From NCBI RefSeq assembly GCF_013087515.1, contig NZ_JABFCN010000028.1, positions 124,001 through 188,000 of the forward strand: a stretch of DNA of 64,000 nucleotides. Reading direction: 5' to 3'. Source of the DNA: Rhizobium sophorae (GTDB lineage: Bacteria; Pseudomonadota; Alphaproteobacteria; Rhizobiales; Rhizobiaceae). Shown one piece after another: positions 1 to 8,224 of this stretch. The translations under genes were made by a program, and so were the position numbers. Every line of letters starts with the position of its first letter. Position 1 is the stretch's first letter. The notes beneath the pieces are model-generated. The model was given only the letters and a program-made list of their open reading frames with translations, searched no databases and had not been told where the DNA came from.

Positions 1-328
1 GCACCAGTTCCTCCACCTTGAAAGGCTTGGCGAGGAAATCGTCGGCGCCGGCCTTGAAGCTCGCGACCTTGTCCGGCCAGCCGTCGCGCGCCGTCAGCAC
101 CAGAACCGGCAGGTTGCGGCTGCCCTCGCGCCAGCCCTTCAGCACGCTGACGCCATCGATCTTCGGCAGGCCGAGGTCGAGGATGGCGACATCGAAGAGT
201 TCGGTCAGGCCCGCATGGAGAGCGTCCTCGCCGTTGCGTGATATATCGACGACGAAATTCTCCGATCGCAGCACGGCGGCGATCCGTCCGCTCAGGTCTT
301 CGTCATCTTCGACGAGCAGTACGCGCAT
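1..328 (-). CDS. OmpR/PhoP-type response regulator, receiver domain (partial, runs off window)
   Basis: Only the N-terminal receiver domain is inside the window; the gene continues past base 1. The start ATG is at 328-326 and opens MRVLLVEDDED, the acidic pocket of a receiver. The phospho-acceptor is D51 in LDLGLPKIDG, the switch threonine lies in VLTARD, and the conserved lysine is in AKPFK. The layout is that of two-component regulators of the QseB/PmrA/PhoP group, whose C-terminal winged helix would lie outside. The divergent neighbour encodes a secreted OB-fold protein like YgiW, which in enterobacteria sits beside qseBC, so a QseB-like role is a reasonable inference. The target is unknown. 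Confidence 0.9.
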   Translation of the reverse strand, partial: MRVLLVEDDEDLSGRIAAVLRSENFVVDISRNGEDALHAGLTELFDVAILDLGLPKIDGVSVLKGWREGSRNLPVLVLTARDGWPDKVASFKAGADDFLAKPFKVEELV

Positions 329-386
329 GGGGCAGGGCTTTCCTTTCGGGAGTACGCCGAAACTATCGGGCCGAGCTTAACTCAAT

Positions 387-404
387 CTGAACGGCGAGGT
401 TCAG
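387..404. promoter_or_regulatory. Inverted repeat in divergent promoter region, candidate operator
   Basis: CTGAAC (387-392), six bases, then GTTCAG (399-404) form a perfect inverted repeat. TTAAC at 377-381 and TGAAC at 388-392 also form a direct repeat with one helical turn spacing, the arrangement bound by OmpR-family regulators. The site lies in the 134-bp region between the response regulator and the OB-fold gene, so autoregulation plus control of the neighbour is plausible but untested. Confidence 0.4.
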
Positions 405-462
405 GCAGGCGAGGGCGTGGGGCGGCTAGAGTGTGGCCATTACTGAAGCAAGGAGCAGATAT

Positions 463-948
463 ATGCCTGATGAAGACCAGGACAACGCGCATCCCGAGGG
501 TGCTGCGCCCGTGCCGCCGGGACACCGCCGGCGCCGGCTGGCGCTTCCCGTCATCGCCGCCGTCGGAGCGCTCGTCATCGGTATTGCCGGGGGCGCGGGC
601 GCCGTGAAGATGATGCATCCCGCGCCGGAGATGGCGCCGCTGACGCCGGTGGCGATTTCGGCCATGCCCGCCTCAAGCCTCATCACCATCAAGGGCAAGG
701 TCGCCGAGATCTACGGCAACAAGTTCATCCTGCAGGACGAGAGCGGCAAGGCGCTTGTTGAAACCGGCCGGGCCGGTGAGGGCGGGGCTCTCGTCAGCAG
801 GGATGAAGCGGTCACCGTGCAGGGGCGTTTCGATGATGGCTTCGTGCGTGCGAGCTACCTCGTTCGCCAGGATGGACGAACCGAAGCGCTGCGTCCGCCG
901 AAAGGTCCGCCGCACAGACGGTTTGGAGATTTCGATCACAGGCCCTGA
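463..948 (+). CDS. Membrane-anchored or secreted OB-fold protein (YgiW/BOF-like)
   Basis: 161 residues. The chosen ATG follows AGGAG (451-455) at good spacing; an upstream GTG lacks a ribosome site. A basic stretch (RRRR at about 22-26) precedes a hydrophobic segment at about 27-47, which is a signal anchor or signal peptide. The C-terminal half (SSLITIKGKVAEIYGNKF, ILQDESGKALVETG, VTVQGRFDDG) has the strand pattern of the YgiW/YdeI bacterial OB-fold family. These are periplasmic stress proteins, often genetically linked to QseBC-type two-component systems, and a response regulator is divergent here. Molecular function is unknown. Confidence 0.7.
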   Translation: MPDEDQDNAHPEGAAPVPPGHRRRRLALPVIAAVGALVIGIAGGAGAVKMMHPAPEMAPLTPVAISAMPASSLITIKGKVAEIYGNKFILQDESGKALVETGRAGEGGALVSRDEAVTVQGRFDDGFVRASYLVRQDGRTEALRPPKGPPHRRFGDFDHRP

Positions 949-1016
949 CGGCGTGAACCAAAGCCGCGCTGCGGTGTTTACAGACACTCCCTATAACTCC
1001 GAAAGGAACGCTTCCC

Positions 1017-1424
1017 ATGCAACGACTTCTCCTATCAGGCCTTGCCCTTGCCGCACTGGCCGGCACCGCTTTTGCCCAACAGCCGCCCGCTCCGCCATCC
1101 GCCGGGAGCCCACCCGCCGCAGTCGAACCCGGCTCGCCGCCTCCGTCCCCGTCTGCTCCTGATGACGATGAGCAGATGATGGACCGGCCGGATGCGAGGC
1201 CGGGAGATCGCCCCGATTACCGCTGGCATGGTCGGAGAGGCGACATGGGCTTCCGTGGTTTCCGCGGTCATCGCCCGCCGCCACCACCGCCGTCCAAGGC
1301 AGCCCATTTCCGGATTGAGGATGGGAATACCCGGATTGATCTCAAATGCGCCGAGGACGAACCGATGAAGGCCTGCGCCGATCTGCTGCTGCAGGTGATG
1401 GACCGCCTGCAGGGGCAGGACTGA
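1017..1424 (+). CDS. Secreted proline-rich hypothetical protein
   Basis: 135 residues starting at ATG 1017 after GAAAGGA. A clear signal peptide (about residues 1-20, cleaved after FAQ) is followed by a low-complexity segment rich in Pro, Ala and Asp (about 21-95, including a run of six prolines). The C-terminal block of about 40 residues (HFRIEDGNTRIDLKCAED, then MKACADLLLQVMDRL) is well ordered and carries two cysteines that could form a disulfide. It lies 68 bp behind the OB-fold gene on the same strand and ahead of a terminator, so the two probably form one envelope-related operon. No function is assigned. Confidence 0.7.
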   Translation: MQRLLLSGLALAALAGTAFAQQPPAPPSAGSPPAAVEPGSPPPSPSAPDDDEQMMDRPDARPGDRPDYRWHGRRGDMGFRGFRGHRPPPPPPSKAAHFRIEDGNTRIDLKCAEDEPMKACADLLLQVMDRLQGQD

Positions 1425-1462
1425 TCATCGTCGCCTGAGGCGGGTGCCACACGATGATGCAA

Positions 1463-1490
1463 CCGTCCGCGATTTCTCGCGGGCGGTTTT
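1463..1490 (+). terminator. Rho-independent terminator
   Basis: An 8-bp stem (CCGTCCGC at 1463-1470 against GCGGGCGG at 1479-1486, one G-U pair) with an 8-nt loop is followed by TTTT. It lies 39 bp after the proline-rich gene and would end that operon. Confidence 0.7.
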
Positions 1491-1538
1491 GTGGGTTTCT
1501 CGAAGACGTCAGCGACTGAGGGCTTCGGCTCAGCGGCG

Positions 1539-2075
1539 TTATGACGCCAGGCGAAACGTCCCCCTGCGCATAGCCTCGATCACCGTGCGCAACGTGTCTT
1601 CCCTGTCGTGCCCCTCCGTGGAGACGACATTTTGCTCGAACGGGCCAAGTGACGAGAATTGCTGATGGAGCTCCGCAATAGGGCCGGGATTGGTCAGCGT
1701 GTCGCCGCCACGCTCGCGGCAGCGCCGGATGGCGACATCGAGCGGCGGGCGCAGAACCACGTAGTGGAGGGGTGCCGCGATTTTCCGGAACGGTTCCAGG
1801 AACCACGGCCCGACGATGCCGTCGACGACGACGAAGTAGCCGCCGGCGGCATAGCCTGACGCCGCCTTCGTCAAAACGTCGACGACAACGATATTCTGTT
1901 CATGCGCTTCCGGCAGATAGGGCGGGATCACGCCGTTCTTGATGAAGTGCCAGAAGTCGTCGCAATGAAGATGGACCTTCGGCGAGCCGGGCTCGCGGGC
2001 GAGCGCCTCGGCAGTCGTGGTTTTTCCCGAGCCCGGCGGCCCGGTGAGAATGAGAACTTCGCCCGTGTGATTCAT
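1539..2075 (-). CDS. P-loop kinase-like AAA family protein
   Basis: 178 residues from ATG at 2075 (MNHTGEVLIL). The Walker A motif GPPGSGKTTTAEAL lies at about residues 11-24, followed by CDDFWHFIKNG, typical of small zeta-toxin/adenylylsulfate-kinase-like P-loop kinases. VVVDGIVGPWFL resembles Walker B, and the segment VLRPPLDVAIRRCRERG looks like a lid or LID-arginine region. This family phosphorylates small molecules or nucleotides, and the substrate cannot be read from sequence. It is a single gene with no obvious operon partner; the SARP-type regulator upstream has the same orientation with a 107-bp gap. Confidence 0.75.
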   Translation of the reverse strand: MNHTGEVLILTGPPGSGKTTTAEALAREPGSPKVHLHCDDFWHFIKNGVIPPYLPEAHEQNIVVVDVLTKAASGYAAGGYFVVVDGIVGPWFLEPFRKIAAPLHYVVLRPPLDVAIRRCRERGGDTLTNPGPIAELHQQFSSLGPFEQNVVSTEGHDREDTLRTVIEAMRRGTFRLAS

Positions 2076-2182
2076 AGCATGGCAATTTCGCACGAAGCAG
2101 CATCGTCTCGCAATTAGCCGATAGGGGGTCGGCAATAACCCGGCATGACCCCTTCGTTCCGAAGAAGCCGATGAAGCGGTAG

Positions 2183-4195
2183 CTACTCCGGCAGTCCCGC
2201 TATCCTGAGAGCCTCGATATATCGACTGCGATCGTCCGGTCGCCGGAATGGTGGCAGCACGTCGGCGAGATTGGAAAGCCGGAGGGCGGGATCCATCAGG
2301 CACAGGCGAGCGATCGTACCCTGGGCTGCTGCAATCCGCCCGGCCATGGCCTGGGCCGCCGCCATCACGCGCATGGCGCTCGGGTAGTTCGGCTGGTGCC
2401 GTAGCGATTTTGCCGCCCAAGCGGCAGCGTCGTCGTAATGGCCGGCGCAAAAATGCGCGAGCCCGGTGTTGAATTGCCAGGCAAACAGGCGCGGATCCAA
2501 AGGGCTGAGGCGCATGGCAAGGGCTGCGTGTTCTACGGCCTTATCGGGCTCGCCGAGGCAAGCCTTCACCCAGCTGCTGACGCCGAGCGCCGCCGCCAGG
2601 TTCGGGTTGAGAAAGACTGCGCGATCGATGCAGGCCGCACTGTCGTCGAGGTCACCGCCGACATAACCGATGACATATCCGCCGTAGGTGAGCGCAACCG
2701 CATCGTCCCAGCCGAGTTCGACCGCTCTCCGGGCCAGCCGGGTCGCTTCGGCCGTCTCGTCTGCGGGATTGAACATCCAGCCATTGCTCTTTCGCGTAGC
2801 ATAGCAGCGTGCCGCCCGCGCATGGGCTACGGCAAATTCCGGGTCACGCTCGATCGCCTCCATGAACAGCCGCAGGGCCTCGTCGATGACCGATCTGTTG
2901 GTGATCGTCCGGTCGAAGGCCGCCAGGCCGCGGAGATAGTAGTCGTAAGCGTCGAGGCTCTCGGTCGGCTTGCGTTTGGCACGCTCGATCTCAGCCTCCT
3001 CCACTTTCGGCGTTATGGCGCCGACGATGCTCGAGGCGATCTGATCTTGAAGATCGAAGACATTTGCCAGAGTTCCGTCAAAACGATCGGCCCAGAGGTG
3101 CGCACCCGTCGAGGTGTCAATGAGTTGGCCTGCGATGCGCAGGCGGTCACCCGTCCGGCGCACACTTCCTTCGACCACATAGCGCACGTCCAGCTCGCGC
3201 CCGACCTGCTTTATGTCGACCGCCTGACCTTTGTAGGTGAAGCTCGAATTCCGGGCGATGACGTAGAGATGGCGGAATTGAGCAAGTGCGATGGTAATGT
3301 CCTCGACGATGCCGTCGGCGAAATATTCCTGCTCCGCGTCGCCGCTCAAATTCTGAAACGGCAACACCGCAACCGATGGCCGATCGTGTTGTTTCGTCGG
3401 GGCCGGGAAGACCTGCGGCTGCGAGGCGACGTTGAGGTCGGGCGCCGTCCGCCGATGCTCCGATCCCTGCCGCGATTGCAGTGAAGCGGCCAGGGAGGAG
3501 GTCTCTGCCTCCGGTTCTACCTGAAGATGCTTCTTCAAGAGCGCCCGGCAGGCTTCGTATTGGCGCAAGGCCGCGTTCTCGTGACCTCTGAGAGCATGGA
3601 TCCGCATCAGCGCCCGATGGGCGGCCTCCACGGTCGGGTCCGCAGCGAGCAGCCTTTCGGCCAGCCCTTCGCAGGCCGATTCATCCGCGGAGCCCGGCTC
3701 GGAGAACGCGAGGCTCAACCGCTCCACCAGTTGCAGCGCCTTGCGTTGATATGTGCTCCGATAGGGGCTGAACCACTCGTCCAATTCGTCCGGAATGGCC
3801 TCGCCTGCCAGCACCTCGCCGCGGTAGAGATCGGCGGCGAAGGCGAGATCGGCCGTCCGGCCGGCCTCCAGTTTACCGTCGAAGATCGAAATGTCGGTTT
3901 CTTCAGGACCTGTTATCAGCGCGACGGTCTCCTGATCCGCGTCAATGTAGACGGTGGCATCTCCGCCACTCGGGAACGATCGCCGAATATCCACCAGCGC
4001 CTGCCGCAGGCTATTGCGGGCCTGCTCACTGCTTCGTCCCGGCCAAAAGGTCTCGGAAAGCCGTTCCCTCCGATGGCCACGGCGACCTGCAATCACCAGG
4101 GCAGCAAAGAGAAGCGACGTCTTGCGCGTGGTGAAGCGGATTTGCCGGCGCTCCCGGGACATCACTTCAAGGCCACCCAGCAACCTGATGCGCAA
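2183..4195 (-). CDS. SARP-type (BTAD) transcriptional regulator with TolB-like and TPR domains
   Basis: 670 residues from a TTG start at 4195 preceded by GGGAG at good distance; no ATG lies nearby. Residues about 1-90 form an OmpR-like winged-helix module (MRIRLLGGLEV to ARNSLRQALVDIRR), and about 95-235 a bacterial transcriptional activation domain. A linker leads to a TolB-N/adenylate-cyclase-associated block (RPSVAVLPFQNLSGD, FADGIVEDIT, YVVEGSVRR), and from about 400 to the end there are TPR repeats (YYLRGLAAFDR, AVAHARAARCYATR, CAGHYDDAAAWAAKSL). This multi-domain design is common in rhizobia, and the regulated genes are generally unknown. No adjacent target is evident. Confidence 0.85.
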   Translation of the reverse strand: MRIRLLGGLEVMSRERRQIRFTTRKTSLLFAALVIAGRRGHRRERLSETFWPGRSSEQARNSLRQALVDIRRSFPSGGDATVYIDADQETVALITGPEETDISIFDGKLEAGRTADLAFAADLYRGEVLAGEAIPDELDEWFSPYRSTYQRKALQLVERLSLAFSEPGSADESACEGLAERLLAADPTVEAAHRALMRIHALRGHENAALRQYEACRALLKKHLQVEPEAETSSLAASLQSRQGSEHRRTAPDLNVASQPQVFPAPTKQHDRPSVAVLPFQNLSGDAEQEYFADGIVEDITIALAQFRHLYVIARNSSFTYKGQAVDIKQVGRELDVRYVVEGSVRRTGDRLRIAGQLIDTSTGAHLWADRFDGTLANVFDLQDQIASSIVGAITPKVEEAEIERAKRKPTESLDAYDYYLRGLAAFDRTITNRSVIDEALRLFMEAIERDPEFAVAHARAARCYATRKSNGWMFNPADETAEATRLARRAVELGWDDAVALTYGGYVIGYVGGDLDDSAACIDRAVFLNPNLAAALGVSSWVKACLGEPDKAVEHAALAMRLSPLDPRLFAWQFNTGLAHFCAGHYDDAAAWAAKSLRHQPNYPSAMRVMAAAQAMAGRIAAAQGTIARLCLMDPALRLSNLADVLPPFRRPDDRSRYIEALRIAGLPE

Positions 4196-4371
4196 AGATC
4201 GTCTCCCAGATTTCGACCGCCGCCGCAGAATAGCATTTCGGCAGATAGATTTAACACCGATTTAGCGGCGGCTTGTCGAAGTTTTCCTGGCCGTTCACGC
4301 TGAACCGAACAGCCGGAATACGCCCGCGTGTCAGGCTCCCACTTGCAAATCTCACACATGGGAGACTGAAA

Positions 4372-4635
4372 ATGGCTCACACGGAAACGCATGCCGGCAT
4401 CAGCGCGCCGAAAGGAGAGTTGTTCAGGCCCAGGCCGAACGGCGTAACAATCATCGTCGCTGTTCTGAGGAAGTGGCAGCGGAGCGTCGCAAGACGGAAA
4501 GCATTGGCAGACCTGACGCCCGACCAGCTGAGGGACATCGGTTATCCCCGGGATGATATCGGCCATCCCGGAGTCAATCGACCCGTGCTCGAAATCAAGG
4601 CAGGGCTGATGACGAAGTTGATGTCGATGCGATAG
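4372..4635 (+). CDS. DUF1127 small protein
   Basis: 87 residues. The ATG at 4372 follows GGGAG at 4360-4364. The C-terminal part (VLRKWQRSVARRKALADL, TPDQLRDIGYPRDDI) is a textbook DUF1127 module: basic helix, then LxxLxDxGLxRxDI-like. In rhizobia DUF1127 proteins are small, often stress- or phosphate-related and able to bind RNA; which class this one belongs to cannot be told. It is monocistronic and ends about 150 bp before a terminator. Confidence 0.85.
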   Translation: MAHTETHAGISAPKGELFRPRPNGVTIIVAVLRKWQRSVARRKALADLTPDQLRDIGYPRDDIGHPGVNRPVLEIKAGLMTKLMSMR

Positions 4636-4782
4636 TCGGAATGTTCGACTCCGCGGACGCGTCGGCTGTCGGTCGACAAGGAGAGGATCCAAGGCGCAAG
4701 CTTGGCACCAGATTGGATTGGCGGAAGGCAATCATTGATTCCCCATCCCAGGATGTAATGCCGATCGATTTTCAGCATGCAC

Positions 4783-4810
4783 AGCCCCGTCAATGATTGG
4801 CGGGGCTTTT
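4783..4810 (+). terminator. Rho-independent terminator
   Basis: AGCCCCG (4783-4789) pairs with CGGGGCT (4801-4807) across an 11-nt loop and is followed by TTTT. It terminates transcripts from the DUF1127 gene. Confidence 0.8.
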
Positions 4811-4968
4811 GCTGTCTGGCGGGCAGGTGGGGCTGCGGGTGTGGCGAGTCCGCTCTGTCTGGGCAGGAGCTGGCGATCTAGCATTCACCCTTCGCCATCG
4901 GCCGTCTGTTTTTCCGCCGCGGCGATTTCGACTATGATCGGACGCTGAAACGCTAGGGAGGGCACGGC

Positions 4969-5349
4969 ATGATCGATCATATTACCATTGCAGTGAGTGA
5001 CCTTGAGAAGAGCAAGCGGTTCTATGAACGCGCTCTCGAACCTCTGGGTTATCGCCTCTCCTTCGGCAAGGAGGCCGTGTTCTGGACCTTCGATGTCGGC
5101 GGCAGCCTGTTCGAGATCCAGCACACCGACGACAAGCCGCCTGTGACGCGTCTGCACGTTGCCTTCCGGGTCCAAAGCAGGGCGGAGGTCGAGGCGTTTT
5201 ATCGCGCAGCGCTCGAAGCCGGCGCCCGGGACAATGGCGCGCCCGGCCCGCGGCCGTAATATGAAGAGAACTATTATGCCTGCTTCGTTCTCGATCCCGA
5301 CGGATACAATATCGAAGCGATGCTCAATGAGCCGGCGCCGCAGGGGTGA
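4969..5349 (+). pseudogene. VOC/glyoxalase family gene interrupted by in-frame TAA
   Basis: Reading starts at ATG 4969 (MIDHITIAVSDLEKSKRFYE) and matches a VOC metalloenzyme. At codon 97 (5257-5259) there is TAA, but the same frame continues without shift through YEENYYACFVLDPDGYNIEA to TGA at 5347-5349, giving the full family length of about 126 codons. The second betaalphabetabetabeta module, including the metal-ligand glutamate in NIEA, lies after the stop. The intact family usually has a Glu, Gln or His codon here, so a one-base change to TAA is the simplest explanation. The 96-residue product would lack its C-terminal ligand. Confidence 0.85.
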
Positions 5350-5391
5350 GGCGCAGGCTCCGCCCAAGATCGCAATCGAGGGGAGGTAGAT

Positions 5392-5874
5392 ATGTCGAGT
5401 TTCAGGAACGCCGTCGTCTCTTTACCCGGCAAGGAGCGCGTGGCGAGGACGCCGTTTGGCGCGAGGATCGTCATCCATGCCACGGCCGCCGAGACCGGCG
5501 GCGCGTTCGGGATGTGGGAAACTTTCACGCCGCCCGGCCATGGTCCGGCCCCGCACACGCATACGCGGGAGACGGAAGTCTTTCGGGTCATCCGCGGGCT
5601 CTATCGATTCCAATGCGGCGACGAGGCGTTCGACGCGCCTGTGGGAACCGTCGTCGTTCTGCCGCCACATGTACCGCACAGCTGGCGAAACATAGGCGAC
5701 GAACCCGGCCAGATGTTCGGCACGGTCACGCCAGGCGGCTGCGAGCAAATGTTCATCGATATCGAGGCTTGTGGTGCCGATACGCCTGAGAAAATCGCGG
5801 TGATCGAAGCGCGACTGGGGATCATCAACGACATCACCCTGGCCCTCGGATCGACAGGCCTGCAACCGCGCTGA
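5392..5874 (+). CDS. Cupin-domain protein
   Basis: 160 residues from ATG 5392 behind GGGGAGG. The cupin core shows motif 1 as PGHGPAPHTHTRETEVFRV (metal-binding HxH and E) and motif 2 as PPHVPHSWRN, spaced as in small single-domain cupins. The C-terminal 40 residues are helical. Enzymatic activity cannot be assigned: such proteins include dioxygenases, isomerases and sugar or hormone binders. It follows the broken VOC gene by 42 bp, so they were probably cotranscribed. Confidence 0.8.
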   Translation: MSSFRNAVVSLPGKERVARTPFGARIVIHATAAETGGAFGMWETFTPPGHGPAPHTHTRETEVFRVIRGLYRFQCGDEAFDAPVGTVVVLPPHVPHSWRNIGDEPGQMFGTVTPGGCEQMFIDIEACGADTPEKIAVIEARLGIINDITLALGSTGLQPR

Positions 5875-6036
5875 TTGATCATCAGGGTGTTGATCGGGTC
5901 TGTCTATTGTCGGCGCGGTCGCTTTCGCGGCACGGCACTCTCTCAAGAGTCCTGTCGCTTGGAAGTATCCGCATGTCCTAGCCGCACGGCGTCCATGTCA
6001 CCGACGCGCGCATATGGTCTTGAGGAGGCACATTTG

Positions 6037-6168
6037 ATGCTTACGATTGGGTCGATTGTCTGGGGTGTATGGGATGTTGCGCGCGCCATCGAATTCTGGT
6101 GCGCTGCCTTGAATTACAAACCTCTGCGAGAGCTTATCGGGCGCGACCTCCAACGCCCCTCATCCTGA
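6037..6168 (+). pseudogene. Truncated VOC family gene, 5' end only
   Basis: ATG 6037 lies behind GAGGAGG and opens MLTIGSIVWGVWDVARAIEF, the first strand and helix of a VOC protein. Homology is lost after about 39 codons, where a palindromic intergenic repeat begins (6158), and the frame closes at 6168 inside the repeat. The missing part does not resume after the repeat, so this is a deletion rather than a simple insertion. Confidence 0.7.
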
Positions 6169-6294
6169 GGTGCGCAGGCCAAAGGCCGGAGCCTCGAAGG
6201 ACACGCTGCAGCGCTGCTCCTTGCATCGATGTTGCCGCCACACTGCGCACCCGCCTCGTCCTTCGAGGCCCCTGCGGGGCACCTCAGGATGAGG
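6158..6294. repeat. Palindromic rhizobial intergenic repeat
   Basis: Two inverted arms, CCTCATCCTGAGGTGC (6158-) with GAGCCTCGAAGGAC, and GTCCTTCGAGGC with GCACCTCAGGATGAGG (to 6294), flank a variable centre of about 60 bp. The same arms occur at 38727-38876. It resembles the RIME-like mosaic repeats of rhizobia, but the exact family name is not certain. It joins the truncated VOC gene. Confidence 0.75.
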
Positions 6295-6410
6295 CTCTCT
6301 TGGGCGCTGGCGTGGCGGCGGCGGCAACTGGCAAGAAGCGGAACCTTTGCCGACCAGGTGAATGCTGTCGACTCGATGTCTGACGGATCTCACGTCCTAC
6401 TCCCGCTTCA

Positions 6411-6632
6411 TCGCCCGCCATACAGCCGGCGGAGTGGCGAGGGCGCGGTTGAAGGATGCTTGGAGGTAGCCGGCATCGTATCGCCGCGATCGGCTAAGCT
6501 GATGTGGCGAGCGCGGCGCTTGCGAGGTCGAGCCGCCAGTCCCTGATATAGCCGATCGGCGATGTCGAAAGCATCGCCTGGGGGCGTTCAGCGAGGGCGC
6601 TGCGCGACGGGCCGGAGGCAGCGGCGAGCTTC
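6411..6632 (-). pseudogene. Degenerate 3' fragment of an AraC-type regulator
   Basis: This stretch aligns over about 220 bases with the 3' end of the intact AraC gene at 8517-9512 (for example GAGCCGCCAGTCCCTGATAT is shared exactly), covering the C-terminal helix-turn-helix region. It has indels and no open frame. The order AraC tail, then DUF1254 gene, then AraC gene suggests that an AraC/DUF1254 block was once duplicated here and one copy decayed. Confidence 0.75.
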
Positions 6633-6668
6633 AGTAGCCGGCCGCTCCTGAGTTCCCCCTCAGCATCC

Positions 6669-8081
6669 TCATCCTGCCTTCGTCATCGGCGGTTGCTTCC
6701 ATGTGCCGTCAAGCGCTTCCGGCTTCGGCCAATAGAGGCGCATCGCGATGAAGAAAGGGCCTTTCGGCGCCGGTAGCCAGTTCGGCTCCTTGTCCTTGCC
6801 GGGGGATTCGTTCTGGATGTAGAAAGTCAGCCCGCCGTCGGCATCTTTCACGAATTGCGGCAGCATCGGTGAATTCAAGAGGTAGCGGTCGATCGGGTTG
6901 GCGACGAGCAGGCTCTGGGGCAGCTCGTACATGGTGAGCGACCAGAAGGCATCGACCGGCGGCAGCTTGTCGGGGGCGAAATGGACCGTGTATTTGGCTG
7001 CGCCGTCGAGCTTCTTGCCTTCGGAATCGAGGGCATAGACGGGATACATCGCCTCCTCTTTGGAATTGCCGTAGATGCCGAGCACGGCGGCGGCCATCCG
7101 GTAGAGGTAATTGTTTTTCAGATAGGCGCGCGTACCGAACATGTCGCCCGAGGTCACTTCGCCCGCCTCGATGCGTTTGTGCAATGCCGCGAGATCGGCC
7201 CATGCGTCGGCCATTCCCTGTTCGATAGCGGTTTCGGTTGTGGGGGGAAGCGTGCCGGCGTCGAATGTCTTGCCCGCATCGATGCCGATCGTGGCGAAAC
7301 GCTGGATTAGTTCGGTCTCGGAGGGATCGGTCGGGCAGAATTGCAGGATGAAATTGAGAATGTTGAAAAATTCGGGCGAGGTCTTCTGTTCGGCCGGTGT
7401 CAGTGGCTTGATGAAATCGATCGCAGGCGCGGCCTGAGGTGCCGGCTGGCCCAGGAATTTCGACAGCGGCTCCGCTTTGTACCCGGCCTGGATCTTCTTC
7501 ACATTATCAAGGTCGCCGAGGTTGAAGAGCTGCGTCCTGTAGGCGGCAAGCGCCAGCTCTGTCTCCGACCGCATAACCTTGGTGATGCCCTTCGGCGTCT
7601 CGCCCTTCCAGTTCGGCCCGGCGATCAGGAAGCTGCCGCCATCATTGCCGGTGGCGCGGCTGCCGATATAATCGAAGTTGAAGGTATAGGCATCGATCAG
7701 CTGGATACTGAAATAACGGTCCTTCTCGATCGGCGGCACCGTCAGCACCATCGGCTCGGCGCGAAGGTCGAGGCCGAGCATCGAATAGGGGGTGTCCGAG
7801 TTCGGCGTCTGCACTGCCGTGTCGGCAGGCGTATAGACGCGCGGAATGTTGACGAGCTGGTTCCACGGGCCCTTGTATTCCGGGTTCGCGGTATCGACGA
7901 AATAGGCGTGCTGGATGCGATAGTTGTCGACCATTGGAAAGCCGTAGATATAGGCCTCCTTGGCGATCACGCGCGCCTCGTCCTCGACAACATCGGCCGC
8001 CCTGACCTTGAGCGGGCTCAGCCCCGCCAAACCTGCCGTGACAACCAGACCCTTGGTGAAGTCCCGCTTCGTGATATCCAT
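6669..8081 (-). CDS. Exported DUF1254/DUF1214 domain protein
   Basis: 470 residues. ATG 8081 is chosen because GGGAG sits ten bases upstream; an ATG 18 bases earlier has no ribosome site. The N-terminus MDITKRDFTKGLVVTAGLAG looks like a Tat-type signal (KRDF then hydrophobic core, cleavage near VRA-AD). The DUF1254 module covers about 40-170 (EAYIYGFPMVDNYR, TPNSDTPYS), and DUF1214 lies in the last third (FWSLTMYELPQSLLVANP, YWPKPEALDGTW). The biochemical role of these periplasmic proteins is unknown. A fragment of a second family member lies directly upstream. Confidence 0.85.
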   Translation of the reverse strand: MDITKRDFTKGLVVTAGLAGLSPLKVRAADVVEDEARVIAKEAYIYGFPMVDNYRIQHAYFVDTANPEYKGPWNQLVNIPRVYTPADTAVQTPNSDTPYSMLGLDLRAEPMVLTVPPIEKDRYFSIQLIDAYTFNFDYIGSRATGNDGGSFLIAGPNWKGETPKGITKVMRSETELALAAYRTQLFNLGDLDNVKKIQAGYKAEPLSKFLGQPAPQAAPAIDFIKPLTPAEQKTSPEFFNILNFILQFCPTDPSETELIQRFATIGIDAGKTFDAGTLPPTTETAIEQGMADAWADLAALHKRIEAGEVTSGDMFGTRAYLKNNYLYRMAAAVLGIYGNSKEEAMYPVYALDSEGKKLDGAAKYTVHFAPDKLPPVDAFWSLTMYELPQSLLVANPIDRYLLNSPMLPQFVKDADGGLTFYIQNESPGKDKEPNWLPAPKGPFFIAMRLYWPKPEALDGTWKQPPMTKAG

Positions 8082-8224
8082 GGAGGTTCTCCCATTCATC
8101 AAGGTTGATGGTACCAATGTCGACGGCGAATGGTGCGCAGTCGAGGCAGGAAAGCGCAAGTATGTTACAGTAAACTGCGGCGTAACTTGCGTGCGAATGG
8201 CAATCTGGCGCCGGAAGCCCGCCT

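Noticed and set aside
2438..3484. 348-codon plus-strand frame inside the SARP/TPR regulator
   Set aside because: Antisense shadow of a gene with recognisable domains; no ribosome site or family match.
6158..6294. Insertion sequence
   Set aside because: No transposase frame, only 137 bp, and no target duplication was seen; a palindromic repeat explains it.
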